NCBI GenBank assembly: GCA_011065045.1
Contig: JAAKFN010000004.1
Coordinates: forward strand, 1 to 38,427
Length of the DNA stretch: 38,427 nucleotides
From: Candidatus Anoxychlamydiales bacterium
Lineage (GTDB): Bacteria > Chlamydiota > Chlamydiia > Chlamydiales > SM23-39
Reading direction: 5' to 3'
A model generated the notes under the pieces. It saw nothing but the letters and a program-made list of their open reading frames with translations, did not search any database and was not told the DNA's origin. Positions 20,428 to 29,541 of the stretch are shown here, piece by piece; position 1 is the first letter of the stretch; every line of letters begins with the position of its first letter. A program made the translations under genes and the position numbers.

Positions 20428-21117
20428 TTATCTAAGTTGTATTTGTCCAAGTGCTACCAGACCACCTAAATAATCTATTTCAAGAAAGCTTCTTAGAGTT
20501 TGATTTGATTTGTCATATGTAGAATTTAACATACCTATTAGCGTCTGTAATACTGAATTAATAGCCTCTCCTTTGGTTTTGAAAGTATTAGCAAGAGCGC
20601 TTGGTATAGTAGCCGCACCTTGAGCTGCCGTCGTGAGCATTTGTGCTTTCGTAGTTGCTTTTTGAGATTTATTTGATAAATTAGTTTGTTTTTTCTCTGC
20701 TACTTTTTTCAGATTCTCTTTTTTAGTTTTAAGGCCATCTAGCTCTTCCTTGTTTTTAACAAGATCACTTTGTAATGCTTTTTCTTGTTTTTCTAATTTG
20801 CTGAATCCTTGATTAGCATTATTGACCTCTTTTTCTGCAGGATTAATTTCATTTAAAGCCTCTTTTGAACCATAAGCTCCAGCTAATTGAGAGGCTGCTT
20901 CAACTAAAGAAGCCATAAGCATTGCAGAAGCAATTGCATATGACGCTTTTATTCCTGCTGTAATTGCTGCTACTTGATTTTGTCTGAGCTTATCTAATGA
21001 AGTTCCTACATCTCTTGTGACTTTATTATAATATGAATCAGCCACATTAATAGCATTGGCTCCACAATACTTTAATATTGCTTCCCAAATAGGACTTTGA
21101 GTAGTATTGTTTGACAT
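20428..21117 (-). CDS. Putative T3SS minor-translocator-like (SctB/CopD-like) coiled-coil protein with hydrophobic segment
   Basis: AAITAGIKASYAIASAMLMASLVEAASQLAG hydrophobic stretch, long coiled coil, Ser/Gln/Asn-rich; SD AAGGAG; last gene of the operon. Confidence 0.55.
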   Translation of the reverse strand: MSNNTTQSPIWEAILKYCGANAINVADSYYNKVTRDVGTSLDKLRQNQVAAITAGIKASYAIASAMLMASLVEAASQLAGAYGSKEALNEINPAEKEVNNANQGFSKLEKQEKALQSDLVKNKEELDGLKTKKENLKKVAEKKQTNLSNKSQKATTKAQMLTTAAQGAATIPSALANTFKTKGEAINSVLQTLIGMLNSTYDKSNQTLRSFLEIDYLGGLVALGQIQLR

Positions 21118-21135
21118 ATTTTTTTCTCCTTTTTA

Positions 21136-21780
21136 TTAATTGTTATAATATAATGCATGGGTTTTACTATTATAATCATTTTGAATAGCTTTCTGCTCAG
21201 CTCTAGTTATCGACTGTATAGTTTGAGAAGATTTGCTTTCACTATTTGCAATCTGTTTTGAGCCTTCTTGTTCCCCATCAGATAATGCCTTAAATTTGCT
21301 AATCTGTGAGTTATCAATACCTGTGTTTGCTGAAAAGTACGCTTGTAAACAGCTAATAATAACTCCAGCTCCAATTGAACTTTTAAGACTTCCCAATAAA
21401 AATTGCATTTTAGCAGAACCCAGTCCCTGAGCTCCCTGATTACATTTAGTTGCTACTTTTTTAAATGCCGAGGTTTCTTCAGTTACTTCTGTTTCCGCTG
21501 CCATTGAGGATAATCCCATTAATCCGAAAGATGCAATCATAGAAAGCATTCCGGTTTTAGAAATAACCTTATCTAGTTTATTTAGCATATTAAGATTTTT
21601 AGTAATATCTTGCAGTTTCAACGACACACTAGAGAGATTATTATTCAATCCATTCATTAATTTTCCAAAAGTTATCATCAAATTAGCTTCACCTATTATT
21701 ACGTTATCTAACGCTTTTGCCATCTTATAAAATCCAACACCCTTATCGCCTAAGCCCCAAAAAATTGATTTTGTTGTCAT
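21136..21780 (-). CDS. Putative secreted/translocator-like protein with hydrophobic helices
   Basis: Start reassigned to ATG 21780 (MTTKSIFWGLGDKG) preceded by AAGGAGGG; ISKTGMLSMIASFGLMGLSSMA and LKSSIGAGVIISCLQAYF segments. Confidence 0.55.
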   Translation of the reverse strand: MTTKSIFWGLGDKGVGFYKMAKALDNVIIGEANLMITFGKLMNGLNNNLSSVSLKLQDITKNLNMLNKLDKVISKTGMLSMIASFGLMGLSSMAAETEVTEETSAFKKVATKCNQGAQGLGSAKMQFLLGSLKSSIGAGVIISCLQAYFSANTGIDNSQISKFKALSDGEQEGSKQIANSESKSSQTIQSITRAEQKAIQNDYNSKTHALYYNN

Positions 21781-21790
21781 AATTCCCTCC

Positions 21791-23260
21791 TTAAACTTTA
21801 AAGGACATTGCAGCTCCAAGCATATTTATTGCCTGTGATACATATCCTGAGGATTGTGAAATTCTTTGAGAATCATCACTTATTCGTTTAGAAACTTGCT
21901 GTTCATTATTGTTTAATATATCAGATGCAGATGTTCCAGTACTTATTTGATCTTGAATATTATTAATATCATTTTGTGTATTTGCTGGACTGTTTTTATC
22001 AACTAAACTATCTAGTGTATGGATACCCATGAAAGCTCCGCCACCATACATTCCTGCTTTTACAATTGTTTTACCTATATGTGAAGCAACTTTTACATTA
22101 TTCAATTTTAATTTTTCTTCTCCATTATCTCCTATTACGTTTTTCCCATCTTTTCCTACTACATCATCGTAGCAGTTCTCTCTCCAGTTCCTTGTGAGAG
22201 CTCGTTTCATTCTATACCCTCTTGTCTTTGTCTTTTCATCTATCTCTTTTGGAGAGTCTTTTCCCGCTGTTTCAAATTTTCCAATCTTATTAGTTTCAGC
22301 CTGCACTTCATCTAGTGATTGGCCTCCAGCTGGCTTTTGTTCATCTGAAATCTGTGATCTTGGTGTTGTTTCATCCAAATCATCAATATTATTTGCTCCA
22401 TCCAGATTATCCAAAGCAGAATTTAACTCACTTTCTTCTCCTGAAAGAGGTGTTTCTGACATCTCAATGGTGTTTTCTCCTCCCAATCCTGCTTCTTCCG
22501 CTCCCACTCCTACTACGTCTGCACCTGCTTCCGCAGCTGTCGCAGCTTCACCAAAAAGTCCTGCAAATGATATAACTCCAGCTCCTAATGTTAAAACAGC
22601 AACTACCCCACCAATCACTACGGCAGCGATATTACCTGGAGTCCAAAATGATGATGATGTATCTAATTTTTTGTTGAGCGTTTCTTGTTTTTTAATTTGA
22701 TCTTTCATCTGATTTTGAATATTTTGTAAGAATTTATTGATTAAACTAGCTTCAAAAGTTTTGTCTAATTCATCTAAGGCTTCTGTATTCATATTTTTAA
22801 CAAAAGCTTTTACTAAAATCATCATTATATTAGTAATACCCTCATCAGAATCATCTTGAGATCCAGAAGGAATAGGTTGATCTCCATTTTGAGATTGATT
22901 TACAGCTGAATTTATTTTTGATATTAATGCATTTTTTTTATCTTCAGGTAGCGAATTTAAATATGATGCTGCCTTGTTATAACCTTGAGTCATTAAATTT
23001 GTTTTTTCATCATCAGATAGAGAATTAAAATAAGCTATTTTTTCACTTACTGTCATCTCATCAAAAGTCTTCACTAATTTTGGAGAAGATCTTTGCATTT
23101 TATTAAATAATGCTTTTCTTGATTTTTTACTATTATTTGATGAATCATCATCATCATTATACATACTTACAGGCAGTGATACAGGAATCTGAGATTTCAT
23201 CATATGTGCGTTTTGTATATCACTGTTTATATTAACTGTATCTAATTGAATATTTGGCAT
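21791..23260 (-). CDS. Putative T3SS major-translocator-like (SctE/CopB-like) protein
   Basis: Long hydrophobic hairpin-like segment WTPGNIAAVVIGGVVAVLTLGAGVISFAGLF, second GMYGGGAFMG segment, low-complexity soluble flanks; SD AGGAGG. Confidence 0.55.
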   Translation of the reverse strand: MPNIQLDTVNINSDIQNAHMMKSQIPVSLPVSMYNDDDDSSNNSKKSRKALFNKMQRSSPKLVKTFDEMTVSEKIAYFNSLSDDEKTNLMTQGYNKAASYLNSLPEDKKNALISKINSAVNQSQNGDQPIPSGSQDDSDEGITNIMMILVKAFVKNMNTEALDELDKTFEASLINKFLQNIQNQMKDQIKKQETLNKKLDTSSSFWTPGNIAAVVIGGVVAVLTLGAGVISFAGLFGEAATAAEAGADVVGVGAEEAGLGGENTIEMSETPLSGEESELNSALDNLDGANNIDDLDETTPRSQISDEQKPAGGQSLDEVQAETNKIGKFETAGKDSPKEIDEKTKTRGYRMKRALTRNWRENCYDDVVGKDGKNVIGDNGEEKLKLNNVKVASHIGKTIVKAGMYGGGAFMGIHTLDSLVDKNSPANTQNDINNIQDQISTGTSASDILNNNEQQVSKRISDDSQRISQSSGYVSQAINMLGAAMSFKV

Positions 23261-23289
23261 ATTTTGCCTCCTACTATTTTAATTTATTA

Positions 23290-24324
23290 TTATCTAGCTT
23301 GTTGGTTGTTAACCATTGCAGTATTAGATTTATCGTTTTGTTGTAACATCTGTTGTATTATGTTAATTAAAGATGAGAGCTGCTGCGCAAACATCGACAA
23401 GTCTGAAGATTCAGTTGAGTTTAAAGCTGTACCAGATTGAACTACAGCATCTGATGAAGATGTCAAATCACCAACGTAATCTTTTGGTTTAGCTCCGCTA
23501 TTACTTGGAGGAGTCGTATTGTTATTTTTATAATACGAATCTGTAAAAGCTTTTTCTAAAATATCAGCAATACCCCAAGTAGAGTATTTACCGCCTTTTA
23601 AGAAATCTAAAAATGTCGGACCATTCTTACCATCAGTCCATGCACTTGCACTATCACCACCAAAAAGAGCCTTTCCATTTAAAGCTGCAAGCGCTTTATA
23701 CGATTGATTATTTGTTTGTTTATACCAGGGATTGTTTAAAGCCTCTTTTAAGTCATTTACAAGCCCAGCTTTATTGTCACACTTAGGACCATAAAGCTCT
23801 TTCCAAATATATTGCATCGCTTGTTGATTTGTTAAAGTTTTACCATCAGGTCCCTTAATACCAAGGTCATTGCCTTTCTTTAACCATACTTGTATTGCGA
23901 AACACATCTGTTCTGTTGGAGTTACCCAATGAGCTCCTTTAGGCAACCACGAATCCTTTGGTTTTGTTTTTGAAGGATCAAATGGTTGATTGGATTCATG
24001 AAATTTACCATCCTTGGTTTGATAATACCATTTAATATTTCCGAAGCCATAACTTTGAAGTTCTTCTAATAATTTTTTCAAATCATTTAAATCGCCATTA
24101 ATTTTATCTAAAATATTTTGAACCTTAGAAATCGCTTTCATAATCTGAGTACATCTTTGAATACCTAACGCATTTGTTGCATACTCACAAATAATTACAT
24201 ATGAATAACCTGCTTTCCACATCTCCTTAATTTTCTCTTTAATTTTATTTTCAATAGATGCCATCTCAAATTTAAGAAAATTATTAGTAGGAGCTACTTG
24301 GCTTTTATCAACAACTGTATTCAT
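23290..24324 (-). CDS. Hypothetical T3SS-associated secreted-like protein
   Basis: Start reassigned to ATG 24324 (MNTVVDKSQVAPTNN) with SD AGGAG; Ser/Gln/Asn-rich C-terminus similar in style to co-operonic genes. Confidence 0.5.
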   Translation of the reverse strand: MNTVVDKSQVAPTNNFLKFEMASIENKIKEKIKEMWKAGYSYVIICEYATNALGIQRCTQIMKAISKVQNILDKINGDLNDLKKLLEELQSYGFGNIKWYYQTKDGKFHESNQPFDPSKTKPKDSWLPKGAHWVTPTEQMCFAIQVWLKKGNDLGIKGPDGKTLTNQQAMQYIWKELYGPKCDNKAGLVNDLKEALNNPWYKQTNNQSYKALAALNGKALFGGDSASAWTDGKNGPTFLDFLKGGKYSTWGIADILEKAFTDSYYKNNNTTPPSNSGAKPKDYVGDLTSSSDAVVQSGTALNSTESSDLSMFAQQLSSLINIIQQMLQQNDKSNTAMVNNQQAR

Positions 24325-24335
24325 TAAATTTTCTC

Positions 24336-24743
24336 CTAACTTTGTATCCATTTAGTTTTGGATTTTTTTCTTTTAATTTTATTTATTTTTGGGACATTTG
24401 GCATAACCGTTTCTTTTAAATACCCTTTCATTTCTTGCATCGACGCCCAATCTTCTTCAGAAAAGTTGTTTTTATCGTTTAAAAATTCTTTAAATTGCTC
24501 TTCTGAAACTCCTACTTTTTCAAAGACTTTTGCTTTCTCATTTTCAACTTTTTCTTGCATATCTTTTAAAAAGTCTTGAAGTTCACCATTTTCTTCTTCA
24601 GTTCCATTTAAGATTCTATCTTGTATCTTTTCTGAAAACCTTGCTATCTGAGATAGTATTTCTTCAAATTTTCCAACTCTAGCTTCATCATCTAGTTCGA
24701 AAAAATCAAATATCTCAGGAAACTCTTGTTTTAATTTTAACAT
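24336..24743 (-). CDS. Small acidic helical protein; possible chaperone
   Basis: 135 aa, very acidic helical core with basic C-terminal tail KINKIKRKKSKTKW; located among secreted-like proteins. Confidence 0.45.
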   Translation of the reverse strand: MLKLKQEFPEIFDFFELDDEARVGKFEEILSQIARFSEKIQDRILNGTEEENGELQDFLKDMQEKVENEKAKVFEKVGVSEEQFKEFLNDKNNFSEEDWASMQEMKGYLKETVMPNVPKINKIKRKKSKTKWIQS

Positions 24744-24767
24744 CTTTATTTTCCTCGTTATTTTTTA

Positions 24768-25802
24768 TTAAACTTTATTACTATAATTTATACTTGATAT
24801 CAGCTTTGTATCACCCACAAGTGTATTTTCAATTAAACTATTATAATTAGCTTGAGCTTTAGCTCCTTTTTGAATTCTCATACTTACAGTATTAGAATCA
24901 ATTGCATATTGACCTTTCATTACAGAGTTTGCTGTACTCGCTGCTTGAAGCTCAAGTTGACCTTTTTGAGCAAAACTTGAGGTATCATTTAAAATTGTTT
25001 TTTGAGGACCGCCATATACACTTGCAGGGACACTTAAAATTCCTTGCACGGCATACATTAATCCATCAACTAGAGCTGCACCTGGAAGGGCAATATCGAC
25101 TATTTTTTTAAATTCACCATGACAAATACCTTTAATTGTCTTATCTAATTTACTTGTCACATGCTTTTCCCACCAATTTGCTGGCCCTGATAATTTTTGA
25201 GTCTCTTTGTTCTCTTTATTAACAATTGTTTGAAGCCCCTTAAAATCACTTGATAATTGGCCAATATTACTTAAAGCCTCATCTGGGTTTTGCAAAATAT
25301 CTTTTATATTTTTCAATAATTGAAGTCTTTGTTTTTGTAATTTTGAGTCCCATTCTCCATCTCCATAAAAAACAGCAGCACCACTTGTACCATGATATTT
25401 CTTCTCTCTTTTATCATCTTTCTGTAATGCTTTTTCTTCTTTTTCATAGTCTTTCCAAAACTTACCAATAAGATCAATTGAGCTTTGCACATGCTCTTCT
25501 AACCCTGTTAACCAAGCTTTTATAGAACTATCACTTGACCCAAAAGTCTTTATAAGGAACTCAAGCAGAGCTTTTCTTCTTGCTAAATCATTAATACCTT
25601 GAAGCTCTTGCAAAATTGTTTGTTTTTCTTTTTGTTCTAATGATTGAGAGTCAAAAGATTTTTTCGCAGAATCTAAAGAGCCACTCATAGCTTCTGCTAA
25701 ATACAAAAAAGCAGAGGCTCCTTTGGGCATTTGTACATTAGTATCTGGATTCGGTGAATACTGAGTATTTGAACTAGAATTTACATTTGGTACGTTACTC
25801 AT
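24768..25802 (-). CDS. Hypothetical T3SS-associated secreted-like protein, first gene of the operon
   Basis: Asn/Ser-rich N-terminus (MSNVPNVNSSSNTQYSPNPD), central hydrophobic IVDIALPGAALVDGLMYAVQGILSVPAS; SD AGAGG. Confidence 0.5.
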   Translation of the reverse strand: MSNVPNVNSSSNTQYSPNPDTNVQMPKGASAFLYLAEAMSGSLDSAKKSFDSQSLEQKEKQTILQELQGINDLARRKALLEFLIKTFGSSDSSIKAWLTGLEEHVQSSIDLIGKFWKDYEKEEKALQKDDKREKKYHGTSGAAVFYGDGEWDSKLQKQRLQLLKNIKDILQNPDEALSNIGQLSSDFKGLQTIVNKENKETQKLSGPANWWEKHVTSKLDKTIKGICHGEFKKIVDIALPGAALVDGLMYAVQGILSVPASVYGGPQKTILNDTSSFAQKGQLELQAASTANSVMKGQYAIDSNTVSMRIQKGAKAQANYNSLIENTLVGDTKLISSINYSNKV

Positions 25803-25877
25803 CTAAACCTCTTTTATTAGCTAATTGTTATTAAATCTATCTCTCCAGTTCTTATTATATCCTAAAAGGGCTTCATT

Positions 25878-26059
25878 GTCAATAACTTTCTTTAAACAGC
25901 CTTAACATTAATTGACTGTAATTGACTTGTTTACAGCGGCTTAAGCCCAAGGAAAATATTTTTATTAATTTTAAAGATTTTATTAAGAAATTAAGCGTTT
26001 TTCATAAGATATTATTTTTAAGTGGTTTATAAAAATAGCATAAATCTTTGACAGTCAAA
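25878..26059. promoter_or_regulatory. Cluster of TTGAC half-sites in the divergent intergenic region
   Basis: ATTGTCAAT region (25875-25883), ATTGACT at 25911 and 25921 (10 bp apart), palindrome TTTGACAGTCAAA (26047-26059). Confidence 0.35.
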
Positions 26060-26159
26060 TTGTTATATTTCCACAAGCCTCTTATTATTAACCGACTATG
26101 AGAAAATATTGAACCCCAACAAATAAGATAAAACATGTAATAGAATGGATCTTAAAACG

Positions 26160-26520
26160 AATGAGTTAAATTTAAAAAAGGATAAAATCGATCTAAAATG
26201 AGCTTGCCTTTTTTGAAAGATTTTTTGCTAAAAACAGGGTTTATTTAACTCAAAAAGGCAAGTTAAGCTTTTGAGGCAACGAAGATTTAAATACGTTTTT
26301 TTAAGAAATTCTTAAACCATTAGCTCACAAAAACTTATGGAAAACCTTGTTGCATAAGGGAGGAATTCAACTGATTATCAAAAACTTACAAGTTGAGAAA
26401 TTTCAATCCAAATTTCTAATTAGTTAGGTTTTAAGACGTAAGGCTTGAGTAGCAAGACTCTTATGTAATATAGAGAAAAAATCTATATTACGCCAAATCT
26501 CAAAAAGCCACATTTGGCCG
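26160..26520. ncRNA. Candidate structured RNA / multi-hairpin element
   Basis: Interleaved inverted repeats 26163-26262 plus at least five adjacent short hairpins 26301-26518; no ORF in the ORF track. Confidence 0.35.
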
Positions 26521-26752
26521 AGTAATTCGAGCAAATAAAAATAACGATAAATTCTACTCCATCTATTTGTAAAAAAAACACTCAGATAAAAAATCCGGTT
26601 AAAGTTTGAGATTTCTTATTTAAAAAAGAAAAAAGAAAAAACTTAAAAGTTTTAAATCAAATAACTTAACCCAGCGATTCTTAAGGATTTTATAAATTTT
26701 ATATTTTTTTTCTTTTAATCAATAAAAAAAAGTCTCAAAATGAAATATAAGA

Positions 26753-27169
26753 TTGGGGTGTTTCGTGCATGAGCATATAAAAAAGATTGTTAAAGTTTTA
26801 GAGATTGAACTTCCAAAGCTAGAAAAAGATAAAAGTTTTATAATTGAAATCACAAAAGAAATAGAGGTAAAAATCTTTGATTTAGATCCGGGTTTTTATT
26901 TCTTAACAAATATAGCTAATTGCCCAAATGAAAAAAAAGAAGATCTTTTTATTTATTTGATGAGAGCAAACCTTTTAGGTCAAGGAACTGGCAGAAGTAG
27001 AATTGGAATGGACATGGAAGAAAAATTCTTGACTCTCTCTTATCTTATAGATTATGAAGTAAACTATATAGAGTTTAAAGAGAAGCTAGAGGATTTTGTA
27101 AATTACATTAACTTTTGGAAAAAAGAAATACTGCTCCACAAAGAAAAAGCAATAAGCTCTATTTTATAA
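26753..27169 (+). CDS. CesT-family T3SS chaperone (CT663-like)
   Basis: Position immediately upstream of sctD as in Chlamydia; DLDPGFYFLTNIANCP...LFIYLMRANLLGQGTG...LTLSYLIDYE is CesT/Tir-chaperone-like. Exact start uncertain (TTG 26753 or GTG 26765). Confidence 0.75.
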   Translation: MGCFVHEHIKKIVKVLEIELPKLEKDKSFIIEITKEIEVKIFDLDPGFYFLTNIANCPNEKKEDLFIYLMRANLLGQGTGRSRIGMDMEEKFLTLSYLIDYEVNYIEFKEKLEDFVNYINFWKKEILLHKEKAISSIL

Positions 27170-27181
27170 GGGAAATTTTTA

Positions 27182-28972
27182 ATGAAATTAATAGCAACTG
27201 AAGGTCCTTTAAAGGGACAAGTTTTAGATCTAAAAGAAAAAGATGAGTGGATTTTAGGTAGAGATCCGACTGAGTGTAGTTTTCTATTAGAAGATACAAC
27301 TGTCTCTAGAAAACATGCAAAGATTTATAAAACTAAAGATGGCTATGTAATAAAAAATCTATCTACAACAAATCCAATCGAAGTTAATGATGAAAGAGTT
27401 GATGAATATATTTTAGAAGAAAATGATAAATTAAAAATTGGCGATACTCTATTTGTTTATACAGCTCTAGAAGAAGCTGATCTAAAAGAAGAACCAAAAG
27501 AAGAAGTTGCATTAGAAGAAGTATCTGAAGAAAAAGAAGCTCCATCTCCTAAAGAAGATGATGATGATGAAGAGGAAATTGAAGAAGAAAAAGAAAAGAT
27601 AAAAGAGCCAACTGATGAGACAATTTTTGAAGCAGAAGAAGAGACGCCGCTCTCACTACTGATCGATGCTCCTTTTATTTTAAAAGTTATATCTGGCTCT
27701 AACGCTGGTTCTGAATTTGGAATGGAAAAATCAAAAAGCTTCATCATCGGAAAAGATGTAGCTCAAGCAGATATCATTTTTTCAGACATGAGTGTTTCTA
27801 AACAAAACACAAAAATTACAATCGATGAAAATTCAGATATTTTTGTTGAAGATCTAGGATCTAAAAACGGAACCTATGTAAATAACAAAAAAATAGAAGA
27901 GAAAACAAAAATCACACCTCATGATTTAATAACTCTTGGAACTACAACATTTTTAGTTATTGAAAAAGAAGCTGCTCAAGAAACTATCTATTCCCCTGCT
28001 CCCACCTTTGAAGTAGAAGAGGAAAAGAAAGAAGAAAAAGAAGAACTAGCTAAAAAAACTATTTGGAAAAAACAGTTCATTCCAACTAGGCATTTGATAT
28101 TTGCAGGATCTTTTATAATTATATTTTTTATAATATTTTTAAGTTTTTTTGGACTTTTTAGAGCAAAAGATATCGAAGTTGTAAAAAAAATGCCAACTGA
28201 GAAAATTCAAAATATCATAAAGGATTATGACACGATCGAGTTTTCATTCAACGATGCTAGCGCAAATCTATTTTTAGTAGGTCATGTACTTACAAGTATC
28301 GATAAACAAGAGCTGATGTATGATCTAAAAGCCTTAAGTTTTATTAAAAACATCGAAGACAATATTGTTATTGATGAGATAACTGTAAAAAATTTTAATG
28401 ATTCTTTAAATGAAGAAGCGAGTTTCAGATCAGTATTTTCATTAGCTAATAAACCAGGAAATTACGTTTTAGATGGATATGTAAAAACAGCTGCTAATTA
28501 TAGTGGGCTAAGTAGCTTTGTAAATTCAAATTTCCCATATCTTGATAAATTAGAGAACAGAGTTGTAATCGATCAAATACTTCAAGTTCAAATAGCCACG
28601 CTTCTTACAAAAAACGGCTTTACTCTTAGTTTTGAGATGATCTCTGGAAAGCTCGTTTTAGCTGGCAGATACAATAAAAAACAAGCATCTAGCTATAAAG
28701 CTCTGATGCAAGAGTTTTTAAAAACACCAGGGATTCATTCGATAAAAAATCTAGCAATTCCATCGGATGGAATGATGGCTAGAATAGATTTAACTAGTAA
28801 ATATAAAATAACCGGCTGGGCAAAATACGATGGTCATAACTCAGTTGTGGCAAATGGAAAAATTATAATTTCAGGTGATACTTTAGATGGTATGGATGTT
28901 ACTAATGTTTCAGAAAATGCAATTTTACTTGAAAAAGATGATATAAAGTATAAAATAAACTATAGCCCCTAA
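27182..28972 (+). CDS. sctD: T3SS inner-membrane ring protein SctD/CdsD with two FHA domains
   Basis: FHA1 WILGRDPTECSFLLEDTTVSRKHAKIY, acidic linker, FHA2 FIIGKDVAQADIIFSDMSVSKQNTKI...DLGSKNGTYVNN, single TM, periplasmic ring-type domains. Confidence 0.9.
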   Translation: MKLIATEGPLKGQVLDLKEKDEWILGRDPTECSFLLEDTTVSRKHAKIYKTKDGYVIKNLSTTNPIEVNDERVDEYILEENDKLKIGDTLFVYTALEEADLKEEPKEEVALEEVSEEKEAPSPKEDDDDEEEIEEEKEKIKEPTDETIFEAEEETPLSLLIDAPFILKVISGSNAGSEFGMEKSKSFIIGKDVAQADIIFSDMSVSKQNTKITIDENSDIFVEDLGSKNGTYVNNKKIEEKTKITPHDLITLGTTTFLVIEKEAAQETIYSPAPTFEVEEEKKEEKEELAKKTIWKKQFIPTRHLIFAGSFIIIFFIIFLSFFGLFRAKDIEVVKKMPTEKIQNIIKDYDTIEFSFNDASANLFLVGHVLTSIDKQELMYDLKALSFIKNIEDNIVIDEITVKNFNDSLNEEASFRSVFSLANKPGNYVLDGYVKTAANYSGLSSFVNSNFPYLDKLENRVVIDQILQVQIATLLTKNGFTLSFEMISGKLVLAGRYNKKQASSYKALMQEFLKTPGIHSIKNLAIPSDGMMARIDLTSKYKITGWAKYDGHNSVVANGKIIISGDTLDGMDVTNVSENAILLEKDDIKYKINYSP

Positions 28973-28988
28973 AAAAAGGAGACATCTC

Positions 28989-29222
28989 ATGTTTGGTTTG
29001 GAAAAATCTCCAAGAGAGAAATTTGACTTCGATTTAGAAGTTGATTTAAAAGATAACCCTAAAAAAGCTAAAGAGCTTATGAATACAATTGAGGGTAATA
29101 TAAACAAAATAAAGAAAAAGTTAAAAAGCGGAGGATCTAAAGAAGAGTTAAATAAATTAGGAACTCTTTTGCAGGGATATACAGCGCTTGTAAAAGTATT
29201 AAAAAAATCACAAAAAACTTAA
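28989..29222 (+). CDS. Small T3SS protein (CdsE-like; CT665 position)
   Basis: 77-aa charged helical ORF between sctD and sctF. Confidence 0.7.
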   Translation: MFGLEKSPREKFDFDLEVDLKDNPKKAKELMNTIEGNINKIKKKLKSGGSKEELNKLGTLLQGYTALVKVLKKSQKT

Positions 29223-29238
29223 ACGCAGGAGTTAAAAG

Positions 29239-29517
29239 ATGTCAAACGGTGATCTTCAAGGTGGAGAAGGTAAGATATCATGGAAGTGTACACTAACATT
29301 TTCTGGATTGATATCAAAATATAGAGATCTTCAATCTAAAGTTGTAAAACAAGTGCAATCGCTAGCTAGCTCTATTTGTAAAGCAACTCCAGGAAAGTTT
29401 TTACTAGTTCAGTTTTCAATGAGCCAAGTAACTCAAATTGGAGAGTCTATATCAAATTTGATAGCCCAGGTAAATTCGCTTGTAAATGCAGCGGTGCGTA
29501 ACCAAAAACCACAATAG
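29239..29517 (+). CDS. sctF: T3SS needle protein SctF/CdsF
   Basis: 92-aa helical protein ending LVQFSMSQVTQIGESISNLIAQVNSLVNAAVRNQKPQ; needle-gene position. Confidence 0.8.
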   Translation: MSNGDLQGGEGKISWKCTLTFSGLISKYRDLQSKVVKQVQSLASSICKATPGKFLLVQFSMSQVTQIGESISNLIAQVNSLVNAAVRNQKPQ

Positions 29518-29541
29518 ATTTAATTAACATAAGGGAAAAAA

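Noticed and set aside
22194-22700. 168-aa plus-strand ORF (and 22315-22575) opposite the SctE-like gene
   Set aside because: Ser/Pro-rich antisense shadow of a low-complexity coding sequence; no SD and inside a well-supported CDS.
27457-27747. Minus-strand ORF of poly-Ser within sctD
   Set aside because: Antisense of the GAA/GAT-rich acidic linker; not a gene.
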